Shown: piece after piece, positions 27,901-41,305 of the stretch
Numbering within the stretch: position 1 is the stretch's first letter
Layout of the letters: each line of letters opens with the position of its first letter
NCBI GenBank assembly: GCA_034336665.1
Contig: JAPFBE010000013.1
Location: 17,215,056-17,279,055, forward strand
Direction: 5' to 3'
Source of the DNA: Luscinia megarhynchos
Lineage: Eukaryota; Chordata; Aves; Passeriformes; Turdidae
DNA length: 64,000 nucleotides
Position numbers and translations under genes: made by a program
The notes under the pieces: generated by a model
The model's database searches: none
What the model was told of the DNA's origin: nothing
The model's input: only the letters and a program-made list of their open reading frames with translations

Positions 27901-29208
27901 CGGTTCTGCAACGTCTGCTGCCAGAGGGCTCAAAGAATGACTGTCCTCCTGCTTTTCTGAAAATATAGGCAGGTTTATACCTCACTGTAACAGCTGTTCA
28001 TCTCCAGGTACAGTGCCAGTAAAAAGAAATATTTGTCATGGTCTGCCTCCTCCCTGTGAGATGTTTGGATGAATTCTGCTAGCGCAGCAGCCTGAACTAC
28101 ATTTCAGATACTGTTGATTAAATCCTGCCTTGACAGGGGCAGCACCTTATTGAGCTGTTACTGTGTGCTGAGCAGGAGCCTCTCCACAGTTCCAAACTTC
28201 CTCTCACCTTGCTGACCTGCAAGACAAAAACCGATGGACTGCAGTGTACAGGAAGATATTCAGGGTGCTCTTGCATTACAGAAGTCTTACACAGGGAGGA
28301 ATTTCATAGGTTTCTAACTGTTTCAAAAGAGGTATTTAAGCTTATATTAGTGAAACTTGGTAATACTTGTGGTTTCTTTTACTCATGCCAAATGTAGGGT
28401 GAAACTTCGTAAGCTGTGAAAATTTAACCTTTTGCTCCCCTTTTTACTTTAGACCAGCTCTCTTGTGTCTGTTAAGCTGATTAGTTTTTTTCTGTGTCCA
28501 TAAGGAAACATTATTGGAACTCTGTCAGTGTATCCTGAGTAGGATTCAGTCAGGATATTTGTGTCCTTGCTTGACTAGCATATGGTTGTGAGCATCAGGC
28601 ATGCCAATAACCAGCTGAGACTTTATAAATACAGTCAGTCGCTCCCAAAAGGGATGCTTCTATTTTGTTTCAAACTTAAGGATGTGCTTTGCTAAATCTG
28701 GTGTTTAGAGCAAATAATGTTTTCTGAAAATTGAGATACCCATTATATGACATGTACTGATGAAGATTGAGCAATTAATTTCAGAGTACTCAGGCATGAG
28801 TTTGTTTATAATAGTAAATTACAATCAAAGTGAACTGAAGCTATTTGGTATAATTAATTTTCCAAAGAGAAGCATTGTTTAAACTTTCCTGCACAGTCTT
28901 TCTTTGCACTGGTATTCTTTGATACTGTTACCCTGTTCTCAGATTTTTAATGTAAATGAATATGTATATTTTGAGACTTCCTGGTCTTTCATAGACTGAC
29001 CTGGGATCAGGATCAACTAAAATACCAATAGATATTTGCACCTTATTAAATTAAATGAGGCATAAACTCCTTGGTATTGCATCAGCTTTGTTCTTAGATT
29101 ACTGTCACAGTGTGATTCTACTGATCATGCACTTATTGCTGGAATTAATGAGTCATGTGATTCTTTACATAATTATTTATGTTGAATTGAGCCTGTAAAA
29201 TAAAAAAA
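24936..29208 (+). other. CBLB: CBLB long intron, third segment
   Basis: This is AT-rich intron. It holds a pyrimidine-rich stretch (25201-25252) with a T16 run and a small GC-richer, CpG-containing patch at about 27760-27960. The overlapping short frames in that patch on both strands are shadows of its base composition. No gene or dispersed repeat is recognised. Confidence 0.75.
25201..25252 (+). repeat. Polypyrimidine tract with T16
   Basis: About 50 nearly uninterrupted C/T bases include T16 (25227-25242) followed by C5. Such polypurine/polypyrimidine tracts are common in introns and may adopt unusual DNA structure. No function is claimed. Confidence 0.85.
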
Positions 29209-29900
29209 GATCACAGAACTGCAGAATGGTTGACGTTGAAATGGACTCTGGAGCTCATCTGTTCCAACACCCTACTCAAGGAGAGCCACTCAGAGCCAGT
29301 TGCCCACAACCATGTCCAGGTGGCTTTTGTCTGTCTCCAGGGATGGAGACCTTACCCCCTCCCTGGGCAGCCTGTGACAGTGCTTGGTTACCCTCACAGG
29401 AAAAAGGTGTGTTTCCTGATGTTGAGAGAGAACCTCCTGTGTTTCAGTCTGTACCAATTTCTTTGAGCTCACATCTCTGCTCCTTGCACCCTTCATTTAG
29501 GTATTTTTATACATTGATGGGATTTCACCTGAGCCTTGTCTTCTCCAGTCTGACGGATCTTTGCTGTCTCATCTGCAATGCTCCAGTCCCTCAATCTTCA
29601 TGGCTCCTTGCTGAACTTCCTGCAGTACCTCTGTCTCTCTCCTGTCCTGGAGAGCCCAGAGCAGGTGTGGTGCTCCAGATGTGGGCTCACACCTGCCTCA
29701 CATCCTTTCCTGAGAGCTGCCTTCAGCTGCATGGGGTGGTGTCTCCTCAGTGCAGGCTTGGCATTGCCCCTGTGGAGCTGCCTGAGGTTCCTCACAGCCC
29801 ATTTTCAAGGTCCTCTGGGTGGAAGCACAACCCTCTGGGGCATCAGCCCCTTCTGCCAGTTTTCGTGTTGTCTGCAGAATTGTGTCCTTATTTGAAAGCC
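29209..29900 (-). repeat. CR1 LINE fragment (about 0.7 kb), antisense
   Basis: The + strand starts with the reverse complement of a CR1 3' end (ACTGCAGAATGGTTGACG, then GGAGCTCATCTGTTCCAAC). It runs on through CCATGTCCAGGTGGC, GGGCAGCCTGTGACAGTGCT and CTCCAGTCTG...CAGAGCAGGTGTGGTGCTCC to CCTCTGGGGCATCAGCC near 29840. That order matches bird CR1 read from its 3' UTR into the end of its second ORF. The 236-codon plus-strand frame at 29226-29936, the longest in the window, lies antisense inside this copy and is not a gene. The inner boundary is approximate. Confidence 0.88.
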
Positions 29901-30481
29901 TTTAAGCCTTCCTGTTCTGGTTTGTGCAGAGCCTGACAAACAAAGGCCTCAGTTTTGACCGGGATCTCTCTGTGCTAAATTAACAGAACTAATAATGTCT
30001 TCATAAGACAGAAGCAATGATAAGCACACAAATTGATGTTCAATACAATCGACTTCTGGTGCTTGTGCTAGTGATGGCCAGCAGAAGAAACTCTTTCTGC
30101 TGGAACAGGCTAGTGAAGTAAAACTTGTGGTGATATAGAAACCAAAGTTGAGTTGCAAGGTAGCCTGAGATATTTACCAAAGTATTTCCATTTTATTCAG
30201 GGAAACTTTTGGCCCCTAGATAGAGTATCTTTTTGTGCTGGGGTTCTTTGGGAGCACTCTTTTGCTATTCTTTCCCTGCTGAGTTATTTTATGGTGGGTG
30301 AAATTTTTTAGAGCATTTGATTTTGATTTAGCTTTCTAGACCATATTGTTGCCTAATAAATCTTTTAAGAAACATTTCTGTTTGTAATAGAGAACTACAG
30401 CTACTTGCAGTTTCTGTAAATATTTCTGGCTAGTCAAACAAAAACATCAGTCAATTAAAATGAAAGTTGTTTTTAAACAAT
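29901..30481 (+). other. Intron spacer between two CR1 copies
   Basis: These are about 580 bases of AT-rich intron between oppositely oriented CR1 fragments. No feature is recognised. Confidence 0.7.
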
Positions 30482-30683
30482 CAGGAAGGGATTTTTCACC
30501 CAGAGGGTGGCTGGGGAACAGGCTCCCTGGGGAAATCCACAGCACCAGCCTGACAGAGTCGAGGAAGCATTTGGACAATGCTCTTAGGCACAGGGTGTTA
30601 CTCTTGGAGTGTCCTGCACAGGACCAGGAGTTGGCCTTGATGACCCTGATGGGTCCCTCCCAACTCAGCATTTATGTGACTCT
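30482..30683 (+). repeat. CR1 LINE 3'-end fragment, sense
   Basis: The sequence reads GGAAGGGATTTTTCACCCAG, then AGCATTTGGACAATGCTCT, then AGGAGTTGGCCTTGATGACC and TGGGTCCCTCCCAACTCAGC, close to the 3' terminus of bird CR1 subfamilies. This is a 5'-truncated copy of about 200 bp. Its tail (GACTCTG) has lost the usual ATTCTATG microsatellite. The plus- and minus-strand frames here are not genes. Confidence 0.88.
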
Positions 30684-33600
30684 GATAAACCAAAGGTGTA
30701 CTGGAAAATAAGTTACATCCATGACTTGAAGCACATGCACTAAGTGGAAGAGCCAAGTTGGATCTCTAAAGTACAGTGCTGTGCCTCCTTAGGCTTTCCT
30801 CAATATTATACTAATATTTCAAATTAATAAAGACACTAATATTGAAAAAAGAGAAAAATTACCTTATTTTGGTCTCTCCCTCCAGAAAGGACACAATTTC
30901 AGGATCAATATTTATACAACCTCATGACTGAGCTGTAAGTAAAGAGGTAGACTTGAGCTCAACACACTCAAGTGATTTTCAAGGCAATGGCAATATTTTT
31001 TTTTCTTTTTTTAGTGCAATGTTTTATCTTTTTTGATTATTGTAGTATGACTATTTTTTGTAGTATAACTATATTTTGATGATCTATAGTATAACTATAA
31101 GTAGCATAGCTACTTTAGATTTCCTTATGAATTTGGTACAAAAGCTTGGAAATATGTCCCACTTCTTTTAGGAAATTAGACTTTTATTCTGAGGATCTGC
31201 ATGATAAAATACCTCAGGGTTCCTTTTGTATACATGTATTTGGATAGAGTTTTCATTTATATCATGTTCAGGATTACATGTTAATGCACACTATTTACAT
31301 AACCTCCTCCTAATAAATTCAGGATAATTTGGTATTTTTAATTTTACTTATACACTGTGTAATCTGAAACTTCTTTCTGCCTACTTGCATTATTCATGAT
31401 TGAATATTAAACTATTAATTTCTACTATGGCATTGGTAAAACTGATCACAGTAGTGTCTGAATGCTTTGCAGGGTATTTGCTGGAGGATAGCTCCTAGGG
31501 AAAATTTAAATAATAATGCTGAAGTTAAGCAGCCATTAATTTTGTTAGTCTGATTGAGACATCTCTCAAGGTTTCCACATCAACCTCAGTTCAGTCAGGA
31601 GTTTGATAGTCACAAAGAGCTTCATGAAAGCCAGGTGAGTTTCAGAGGCCTTCAAACGGTAGGAATCTGGTCAGATCTGCTGTGCTACACTGTTGTACAA
31701 TTGAAACAGCTTTCCTTACTCTTAATTTTAGATTAGTAACTTCAGAAGTGGCTGAAAAATTGTCCTTTATTGAGCCCTGCTTTAATTTAAGGTGACTTTT
31801 TGTTTTCTGATGTAGCTATGTTAGAAAGGGGAAAAAAAAAGCTTTGTCTTATTAATTGCTTAGCCAAATGGCAGAAAAATATGAGTACTGGTGTGTGTCT
31901 TACCAGGTAAGGAAGTAGGAGAAACAGAAGGGGCTCCAACTGCTAGGAGTGCATTTTTTTACTACATTCCTCTGGAATTGTACAATATGTCCTGAAAAAT
32001 GCAACTGTTGTGATGCCTGAGTGCAGGAATGGTTCTTTACCTTTGCTGATTGACTGGGGGATGATGTGATGCTGCTTTTATAAAAGCTGTCTCTGCTGGA
32101 GTCCACTCTCTGTATTGCAGCTCACAGACAACTTTGCTGCTGGCTGTTGAGGAGTGTCCTCTTTCATTTCTCTCCCCTTTCAGGCAGTGCCTTGAAATCC
32201 AGTTTTCCAACTTATTTTTCTCCAACAGTGGTTTTTTTGCTTGTGGAAGAGAAACCTCAAGCTGCCTGAACAGTTGAACTTTGTGGTACTCATGATATTG
32301 CTCTCTGTGTTTATACAGTCATGGACAACTGGTTCTTATTATTTCAACTGGTATTACTGGGAGCTTTATCATGAAGTATGGAATCTTCTTTAACACAAAA
32401 GGGAAAGATCAATCTGCAAAATTAATCTAAAGTAGTGTGCCTAAATATGGTCAAGAAAAACATTGCTGATATTACTGATGAATGTGGTACATGCAGAGAC
32501 CCAAAAGCTTTCAGTGTTTCAGAAAAGTGTGTCTTCTCACATATATCATGACCATTCACTAAAATCTTACTTGCTGTCCCTCTAAAGAAATGCATTTAAA
32601 GTATGTTTGTGTAGGAGGATCTATTTTTGTACCCTCTGGGTTTTTAATTTTCTAGGCAATGGTATCATCAGTGTACATCTTCTGTATGTGCTTACTGGTC
32701 ACAACACAAATTATTTTAAACTTTTAGAGGAACAAGTGAAAAATTAATAATTCTTGAAAATTATTAGAATGAGGAGGAAAAGATCTCTCATTTGGATTAA
32801 TAGAAAAATTAATCTAATTAACTACTAGGCAGAATAGCTTAAAAACCCCCAGATTGTCATGAATAAAAAATCAAATAACCTACCTTCTGTCTTTCTACTA
32901 GATTAATTCTGAAATAGGCTGCATTATATTAATCATCATCATCATAAACAAAAAGATTAGACCTATTTGTTAGACAGCCTTTGCCTTCTCTGTTTTCTGT
33001 CTTATAAAAATTCTGAACTGGTTTCTTGCAAGGATGAAATTTAGAATTACTGATAGGTGTTTTCTTAATCACAGTTAAAATCCCTTGATATTTAATCATT
33101 TCTCGAAAATGAATTGCAGCCAAAAGTAAGATGAAGCTGACATCTTTCTGTGTCTACAGATGTAATTTGGAAAGAAAACTAAGCCCCATCTCAAGGTATG
33201 AAAATGTCAAACACTGTATTAGAAGCAGGCAAAATAGAATTCCAGACCTTGTATTGGTTCCTTAGGGAAAATGCTTGCTAGTGGTGCCATAGATAATGGG
33301 CTTGATAATTTTAGGGAAAGTAAGTATTCAGAAAGAAAACATTCCATTTTCTTTGCACGCAGGAAATAAATTAATGAGTGAAGGAACTGGTGGGTGATGT
33401 TTCAGAGGGACTCCCAGGAACCGACAGCAGAGCAGCTCTGTGAACTCTGGGATGTATAGTCAGGAAAAAAGGGGGAGGGGAGCAGCAAGTTATTTGTGGG
33501 AAAGAAAATTATATCTATTAAAGTAACAATGTGAAGTACCCAGGAAATGTCATAATGATCTTAACATACTGTGAAATAACCTAACAGCTACAAAAACGGT

Positions 33601-36600
33601 TTTGCATTTGTGAGACTTGGCAAAAGCTGCTGCTGTGACATTTCTGTGGCCAGGCTGCAGTACCAGCTTGTTATCATTTGAGAGATTCAGTTCAGACCTA
33701 AGGAGCATCCGTGCTATGTTCTATGTAGTGCAAAGTTTCAAATGCAAGGGGCATTGGAGATGTACAGCAGCAAAAGAAATAAAAGGATTACTGACAGAAA
33801 CTACTATCAGAGAGGGGTGAATGTGCTGAAAATTGTTTCTTTACTTGATATTAACTTATTACTCTGATAAATATTTCTCCGGATTTTCTTGAATGTTTGC
33901 ATATTAATCAGATTTAATCAACCCGTAGTAGTTTTTGCTGCAAACAAATACATGATTATTTTATACTTTGGATGTTGGTAGTTTTCACATACTTACTGCT
34001 AAGCACTGAAGTTAGAGGTTTTAATTGTTTCTCTGTTCATAAATTATTATTATTGGAACTATTGCTTGATGCTTTTACTGTCTTGTCTTATTTTTATTAA
34101 AGTACTATGATGTGAAACTTACTGAAACAAAGTATTACAGTTAACGCATAGTAAAACATTTTAAGAGTGATGGTACTATTGTATTTGTTATCTTCAGTGC
34201 TTAAAAGCTGGCAAGTATTAGTTCTTAAAAAATTGTGTTGAACAAATGGTGGATTTTCTGACCCTCAGAATATTGCTTCAGGAAATGTGATAGTACAGTT
34301 GAAAATCTGATTTTGAATTCAGTCTTGTCTTGCCCACAGTCTCATGCTTCTGTTTATCATTTGGAAGAAAAAAAAATTCAAACACAAACTCTACAAAGTA
34401 TTTTTAGGAATCCACTTGTCCTGAAAATCTTCCTTATTAAGTGAAACAAGAATTACTTTATTTTAGCCAAATTTTGGCTACATAGTTAAAAAACCAAACA
34501 AAGAAAAGAAGCAACCAGAAAACCCCCCAAAGCTCTTAAGCTCTCACACATATAGGAAGCTTTGTAATGCTAATAAAAACTTTAGTGCTCTAGGTAAAAA
34601 TTAATTCTTTGTTTATGGTATAATTTTAGTGTTTGGGGTGTGGTTGTTTTATGAAGCAGTTTATTTGCCAACAATAAAATATGCCAAAACAGATGCAGGA
34701 ACAAAGGAACAAGTTATGCCAAGATACCATTTCTAGAAAGCACTGATAGTAGAAATCAATTAAGCATTTTCAGTAATGTGTTTAAACCAGACATGACTGT
34801 GTTGACTTTTCTTCTGCCTTTCCTTTCTTCCTATGATCATAAAAGTACCTGAACTGTGAGCTGATGTGATGTTATGTCTCAGCAAAAAGAGTAAAGTTTT
34901 GTTTGATACTACTTGGCAGGTTTTTGCTACAGTAGTTTTAATCTGTTTTTCACAGTTGCAATAGTCCTTTGGTAGCTTTGCTTGAGTTTTAAAAGTGAGT
35001 AACCTAACTTGGATTAATTGTTTAATAGATTTAATGAGATTAGTATGCTGTGGCATTACATGCTCTGTGCAGTTTTTTTAAGTTTTCCATTTAATTTGGC
35101 TAAAATGAAAGCAAAGACCTTCAACCTGAAATATTTTGCATAGGAAAAATATGTAGAAGTTTAAAAATATTTTTAACCATTTAATATTTCCTTGGAAGAT
35201 GACATAACTATAATTTAAGGTCTTAATATTGATAAATTTTCATTGGTAAAAGTAGTATTACTTTGTAGTAGTGTTTGCAAATATGTACTTAATGAATAGG
35301 AAACAAAGAAAAACATGCTTGAAAACTTTTTTAGGCAAAAATCACTGAGGCTCAGATGTTCTCAGTGTAGGCTCTGGATGTGAATGACCTTTGGACTAAT
35401 TCATGAGGTCATCTTTGATACTTTGCTAAGTATAATATGTATTCAGCTCAAAGGAAATACTGTAATGTGCAGTTTTAATTATGTCTAATACAGTGCAACT
35501 TCTGTGGAAGGCTTCATGGACATTCTAAAACTTGGAATGTGGCTAAATATTCTCTCCACTTTTTTTTTTTTTTCAAATGAATGGTCATCTGAAGGGCTCT
35601 TTTTAAAAAATGTGTTTGTTTTGTATGTGATTATGTTTGCTCACTTACTGAATAGTGCACTCTTTCTGATTACGTGCTGTCTGCTGTTTCACAATAGAGC
35701 TACATGATCAGTGTTTTGAAAGCAAAACTAAGTGGTGCTCATTGATGTGTTAAGAGAGATTTTGCTGTTGTGTGATTGAAGTTGTTGACATTTCTGACAG
35801 TGTAGTCTGACTTCTTGGTCATTACACTGGAATGAAAAAATAAACTTGGGGCCAAATGATTTGAGAAAATGTTATGGCTAGTTAATAAAACAGTGGTACA
35901 GAGAGAAGAGACGGAGAGATTTTAAATTTTGCCCTTTCAATAACAGAGATCCTGGAAAGGAATAAATAATAAAATAATTGGAAAATATTACTTTAAAAAA
36001 AGTCAAAACATTGGCACAGATAGAGAGTGTCTTCTTACAAAAGGGTTTGAACAAAAAAGTTTCAATTAAGCTGATCAGCTGTTTTTTGTCTCATGAGTGT
36101 GTAACTTCTCTCAGTGCCCTTCCTGGTTCCTCATCTGTTTGCCCAGTCTACTCTGCCAGATTGTCCAGTCCTTCCACATGCCAGTAAGCAAACCTTCTAT
36201 CCTGAGACATCTATAAAGTAATTCCATCATTAACTCCTTCTTGGTTGCAGAATACAGTCCTTAATTTGTCACTTAACAATACCTTCCCTGCTTTTCTCTT
36301 TCCCCTTACTCCGTGACTGTCAAGCTGCACAGCGGGTAGCAAAAAATAACCATGTAATTTATGTGGCTTTTTAATTAATTGGCTCTTATTCTGCTAGCTT
36401 GCACTTCAGCCAAGTGGAAGGATAATTATTCTTTTGAAAGGGACCTCTGTGGTGTTTTGATTTAACTTTTTTTTACGTAAGGTCTATGATCATTATCATC
36501 AAGTGAGAAGAAATCTGGCAGTGTATTTGCAGATGCAGTGACTAACCTGCCTTGCTTAGGAGAGTCTGGGCACTGATACACCACACCTGTTGTAGTGGTT

Positions 36601-39600
36601 ATTTTTTCACAGGAGACAGAACTGAGCAGCTTCAGTATCTTATGGTCTTTCATCCTTATAGTTCAATTTTATGGTGGTACACACTGGGGAGGACAGAGTG
36701 GTCTGGGCCTTATTTTTGGGATATCCATAGAGAAGCTGGGTGCACAGAGCAGCTTGAGAGCTGTTTCTGTAATGGTCCCAGCTTGCAGAGGTGAGTTTCC
36801 TTGCCTTCAGATTTTCTTGCTGCTTTCTGTTTGAACTCAAGCCAAGCCACAAAGCCATGCTTGGGCACTCTGCCCATTTCAGGCTTTACCTTAATAATGC
36901 TAAATTTAAAGAAAATTTTGTAGATGCCAAACAGATTTTGCTTTATAAGTAGAACAGGAAAATGAATATATATGAAACATGTTTGAAATACCTGAAATCA
37001 GAAATTAAAATTTTATCTAAAATGACAGGTGAAGATATTGAGACTAGGTTCAGCTGTTATTAAGAACTTTAAGCTGTTTAAACAAATAGGTGAGGAAGGA
37101 TCTAAGTTATGTGAATAATATACTGTGCTAGTGTTAGACCAAGAGTAGTTGCCTAATTTACTGCAGGGTCTTTGGTAAAGAGGGGAGCATTTTACTTCTC
37201 CCCTGGCAAAAATAGTTTTGATGAAGTTACAGATTAGGAGGTGGCAAAAAAGTTTTTGCAGACTATCAGAACTTCACCTGTTCTTAAACTGTTGCTGAAA
37301 ATACCAGCTGTGTGGTCTGGCTCAAGCAGCAGGGCAAGTGTCTTTTCTTTTTGTTAGCCAGAGATTTTTAATGTGAAGGGAAAGGGTCTGGAACTCTGGT
37401 TTTCAGCCTCCATCCAGCTTCACCTTACCCTCTTGGACCACTTTTGGTACACTTGCTTTGACCTCCTGTTGGTCCATTTCTTGTTTGTAAAATAAGGATC
37501 CTTGGCAGGGCAGAACTATATTTCTGAATTCTGTAGAGGGTACTGAGAGAAAGAACTGGCTTTTCATGCTAAGAATTTTCATTTGTTGAGTATGAATTTG
37601 TTGTAGATAACAGTGGAACACAGAATGCATCATGCTAGTTGATTTTTATCTAGAGAATGTAGTTTCCATTAGCTTAATTTGCTGTATGTAATTCACAATA
37701 GTGACTTATTTTTAAAGCAGTTAAATGCAATGTACCTTTTTAGGGTTGGATGGAACTTAAAAGGCTTTCATGGGCTTGCTTGTACAGATCATACTCAGTA
37801 ATAGTTTGTTACTGTGTTTTTATTAATGAATGAGGACCTACAAAATATTCATTTCTATGAGTGTTTCATCTCCTACTGGAAACTGAAAATGCATTCAGAA
37901 TTGTTTATCAGCTCCAGAGGTGAAATGTCTGCTTAGTAAAGTAAACATGGGTAAGCTGATTTCTGTATCATGTGCTGCTGGGATAACCTTCTACTGCTTT
38001 TTCAAAATGGTTCTGCTCCCGATGATGATAATTCATTCCTGTCCATGGGTGAGGAAATCAGAAAGAGATTTGTAAACTACTGCACAAGGCAGGTGGTGGG
38101 AGTGAGGTGAGATAGTGTTGAACCTTGTTGTTTTGCTGTTCTGTTGTTCTGTGGTTTTTTTCCAGACAGGAAGGGAAGAGAGTGGGAAATTATATTTGGG
38201 TGGGGAATATGTGTTTTCAGTACCTCTGTTCCAGCGATGAAATAAAGCTTCCAAGCAGTTTTCCATTTGTTGTGTATTTGTATAATCAGAATTTCAGTTT
38301 GGATTAATGTTCTTATTTTGTCTGCACTTTCTGCTCTTTATGAAAGGTAAAAATAATTAAACCCTTCATCATTCTCATCCTATTTGCTGCTTAGTGAAGG
38401 TGAATTCTGGAGCTTTTCTGTTTACTGCATAGCTACTCTGGTCATTTGTGTAAGACAAGAGCTAACCCTTTCCTTACCTAGAGTGTAACTGATCCACCTT
38501 AAGATGCACAAGAATATCTATGTAGCATTAGAGAGACACCAGTCTCAATTTGTGAAAGTTGAAAAGGCAGCTAGGTATTCTTTGTGTCCATGTTAATGAT
38601 GCAGAGAGGAGAAAAAAAAAAAGTAAAAATCAGTTTTCTACTATATTTGATTGTTACAAAAGTCAATTATAGTCAAATATTATAGTGTTTGTGCAAGAGT
38701 CAGTGGGAAGTCAGGAAGGTAACTAATTTTTTTTTTCCATTGGAATATAAGCAAAAAGACTTGTCAACTCTCCAAAAACATTTAAAATACAATACTACTT
38801 TTGGCACCAAAGTATCTACATAGGCCATATATCATATGGCTTTAGGCTAGTCAATTAACCCAGCAAGCCTTTTTTCTCCATTACTTCAGCTTCTATATAC
38901 AAAGTTATTCCTGCTTTTTATTTTCACTTCCCACCTTGACTTGGCAATGTTTTCACATGTGCTGGATGCAAAGTAGTTAAATGCCAGACATCTGACTTCT
39001 ATTAGCCACTAGAGAATGTATTCATTTTTCTCCCCTCAAAAGAGAGAAATCAGACAACAACTTCTGTAAGGGAAGAGTAACTCAGTAATTTTAAATAGAG
39101 AGGAAAAAACATCCCAAATACAGAATTTTACAGCAGAAAAAATCGTATATGAAAAAGTAAAATTATTTTAAACAGAACTTGCACTAACTAGTATTGACTA
39201 GAGTGGCTCTAAACATGTGTCAAAGTTTCCATTATATACCTCTGTTTTCAGGGATTCTGCAACTTGCTAGTTAAATTGTAGAGGAAAACAATTTGTTCAT
39301 ATTTTCTGCTGAAAACACATGTAAAATGAAAAATTAATTTGATGTCCTGAGTATAATACTGGAAAATACAAACCCCAACAAAGGCACCCAAATCAACCCC
39401 TGCTCCCCAACACAAAAGAAACCCCAAACCAACCATCCTAAAATCCAGACCTTATTTCCAGTAAGATCTGTAATTGGGCTGTTACACTGGGACAAAACCC
39501 CTTTTACATCAGCCAAGGAGCTCAATTGCAAAACTGCACCCTGAAGTATAAAGACGTTAAATAATTTCCTGTGTGGCATGTGCAAAAAAATAAAAAAAAG

Positions 39601-41305
39601 TTGCAGCCAGATGTAAATATTGTTTTGAAACTTTAATGCTACCTGAAAAATCATGTGTGGAGCAATCATCATATAGAGTTTTAATGCATTTTTTTCTGGT
39701 GGCTTTGTGAAGTTTCTCCATGCAGAAAGGAGTCTGAAAATTGTGTGCTTACTTTTCATGGAGAATGTGTTGTTTCCTGCCTGCTTGAATTCTGACCCTA
39801 CTGAATTGGGAAGAAATTGCTGTGCATTCATTGGGGTGAATAATTATCAGTTTGGAGACTGCTGCTGATTTTGAAACAGGAAGATTTGGAACAGGTTGTT
39901 CACAAGAAAAGGAGATTTGACACAAATCTCACTTTTGCGAAGTTCTATGGTTTTGCTCCTTCTAGAGCACAGATTTTTCCCTCTAAGTTTTCCTTATAAT
40001 TTTTCCCTAAGTTTCATTTGAGCAAAAGTCTAATCTTAGTGATGGGAGAGTTTAGATGAACAAAGCAAATACAAAAAATCCACACTTTAAAATACGAAGA
40101 GGATCTTCAAGTAGTCTCAACAAGTGTTGGATATCAGTAGAATAAACAAGTGTCAATTCTTCCTAAGGTTATTTTCATCCTAGGTAATCTTAGCACTGTT
40201 CTTTAGTTTTTTAGCATTTGGGTTATGTTTGTTTTTAAAAAAATAAATATTTAAATAAAATATGCAACTTTGTGTATATATATGCAAAGGAGAAATTCTT
40301 TCATATGAGCTCTCATGGTTTTGTATTTGACTACTTTTCTGTAAAAAGAAGGGGAGTGCTGGAAGTTCCAGTGGACTTCATAATGTTTTATGTTTCTCCC
40401 TTTTAAGGGTCTGTCTTTTTTAAAGCAAAGTTTAATGCTATATAAACGCTAGAATATCTCAACCTTTATCAAAATCTGATGTTTGCCTTCTGGATTTGAT
40501 ATTCTCATGCATAGCATCTTTAGATACTTTACTTTAGATAAAAGCTACAGATGTAATTATATTTATAGTTCTGTATATCTGTGTCATAGTTACATTCTGA
40601 GATAATACAGTGTTTTCAACAGATGCTGAAATGGCTTTGTGCTTTTGAGAGTAAATATTCAGTTTCTTACACTGTACAATTTCTGGTATGTTTTTATTAG
40701 AAAAGGTGCATGTTGTATTGTTTCTTGCCTTCTATTTAAAAGCTCAGTCTGTTCTTCCTTTGCTCTTTTTTTCTTAGTACATATGCTAGTACTCACAACT
40801 GACGTATCTTCTTTAACAGAAATGAACTTTACAGAAGGTTGAGTTGAATTACCATTAAGTTTTTCTTGCAGGTTAACTCTGGTATTTTTAGGCTTCCTTT
40901 TTGATTGATCAGTCACTTGTTTGGTTGCTGAGTTTCACTGTTGTCTGTGAACCTTAAGAATGTTCCAGGGTTGGATCCCTGGTGACCAATTTACCCTAGA
41001 TTTCCATTCCAGCACTGATGGCCATTTTTGTGTTCATTAATGAAATGGGCTGATGCTCATTGTGTGATCCCCAGGGCTCATGGTGTGGTATGACATGTGT
41101 GTCTAGAAGGCAGGGAGAGCTGATCTACTGGGAATGGTCTCCCACAGGAGCTGTCACCCAAATGGCACCTGAGCTGTGTGGCAGAAGTCTGGTGGGTCTG
41201 GGACAATCATGGCAAGGCACCTGCCTGCAGCTAGAACTGCTCGTGGCTTGACTCTTTTTTTCCTATTACAGGGAAATGTATCACATTTTATCTTCTTTTT
41301 TTTTC
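30684..41305 (+). other. CBLB: CBLB long intron, fourth segment
   Basis: This is AT-rich intron with no recognised gene or dispersed repeat. It includes a three-fold degenerate 'gtagtataactat' repeat (31041-31110), a splice-like CCAG|GTAAGG at 31903-31912, and a T14 run (35560-35573). A 165-codon minus-strand frame (39334-39831) has no recognisable domain and is considered chance. Confidence 0.75.
31041..31110 (+). repeat. Three-copy degenerate repeat of 'gtagtataactat'
   Basis: Near-copies occur at 31042 (gtagtatgactat), 31060 (gtagtataactat) and 31085 (atagtataactat), separated by T-rich spacers. The repeat is short and AT-rich, and no function is inferred. Confidence 0.6.

Noticed and set aside
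29226..29936. 236-codon plus-strand open frame, the longest in the window
   Set aside because: It lies antisense inside a CR1 LINE fragment and other frames are also open there. No domain is recognised.
31554..31640. Frame ending at a perfect donor (CCAG|GTGAGT near 31634) as a possible cassette exon
   Set aside because: There is no convincing acceptor upstream and no recognisable peptide. CBL-B protein is continuous across the two identified exons.
37741..37795. Possible CR1 remnant (AGGGTTGGATGGAACTTAAA)
   Set aside because: The resemblance to the CR1 3' end is short and fails after about 20 bases.
39334..39831. 165-codon minus-strand frame with hydrophobic stretches
   Set aside because: It has no similarity, promoter or polyadenylation context, and its hydrophobicity follows from AT-rich sequence.
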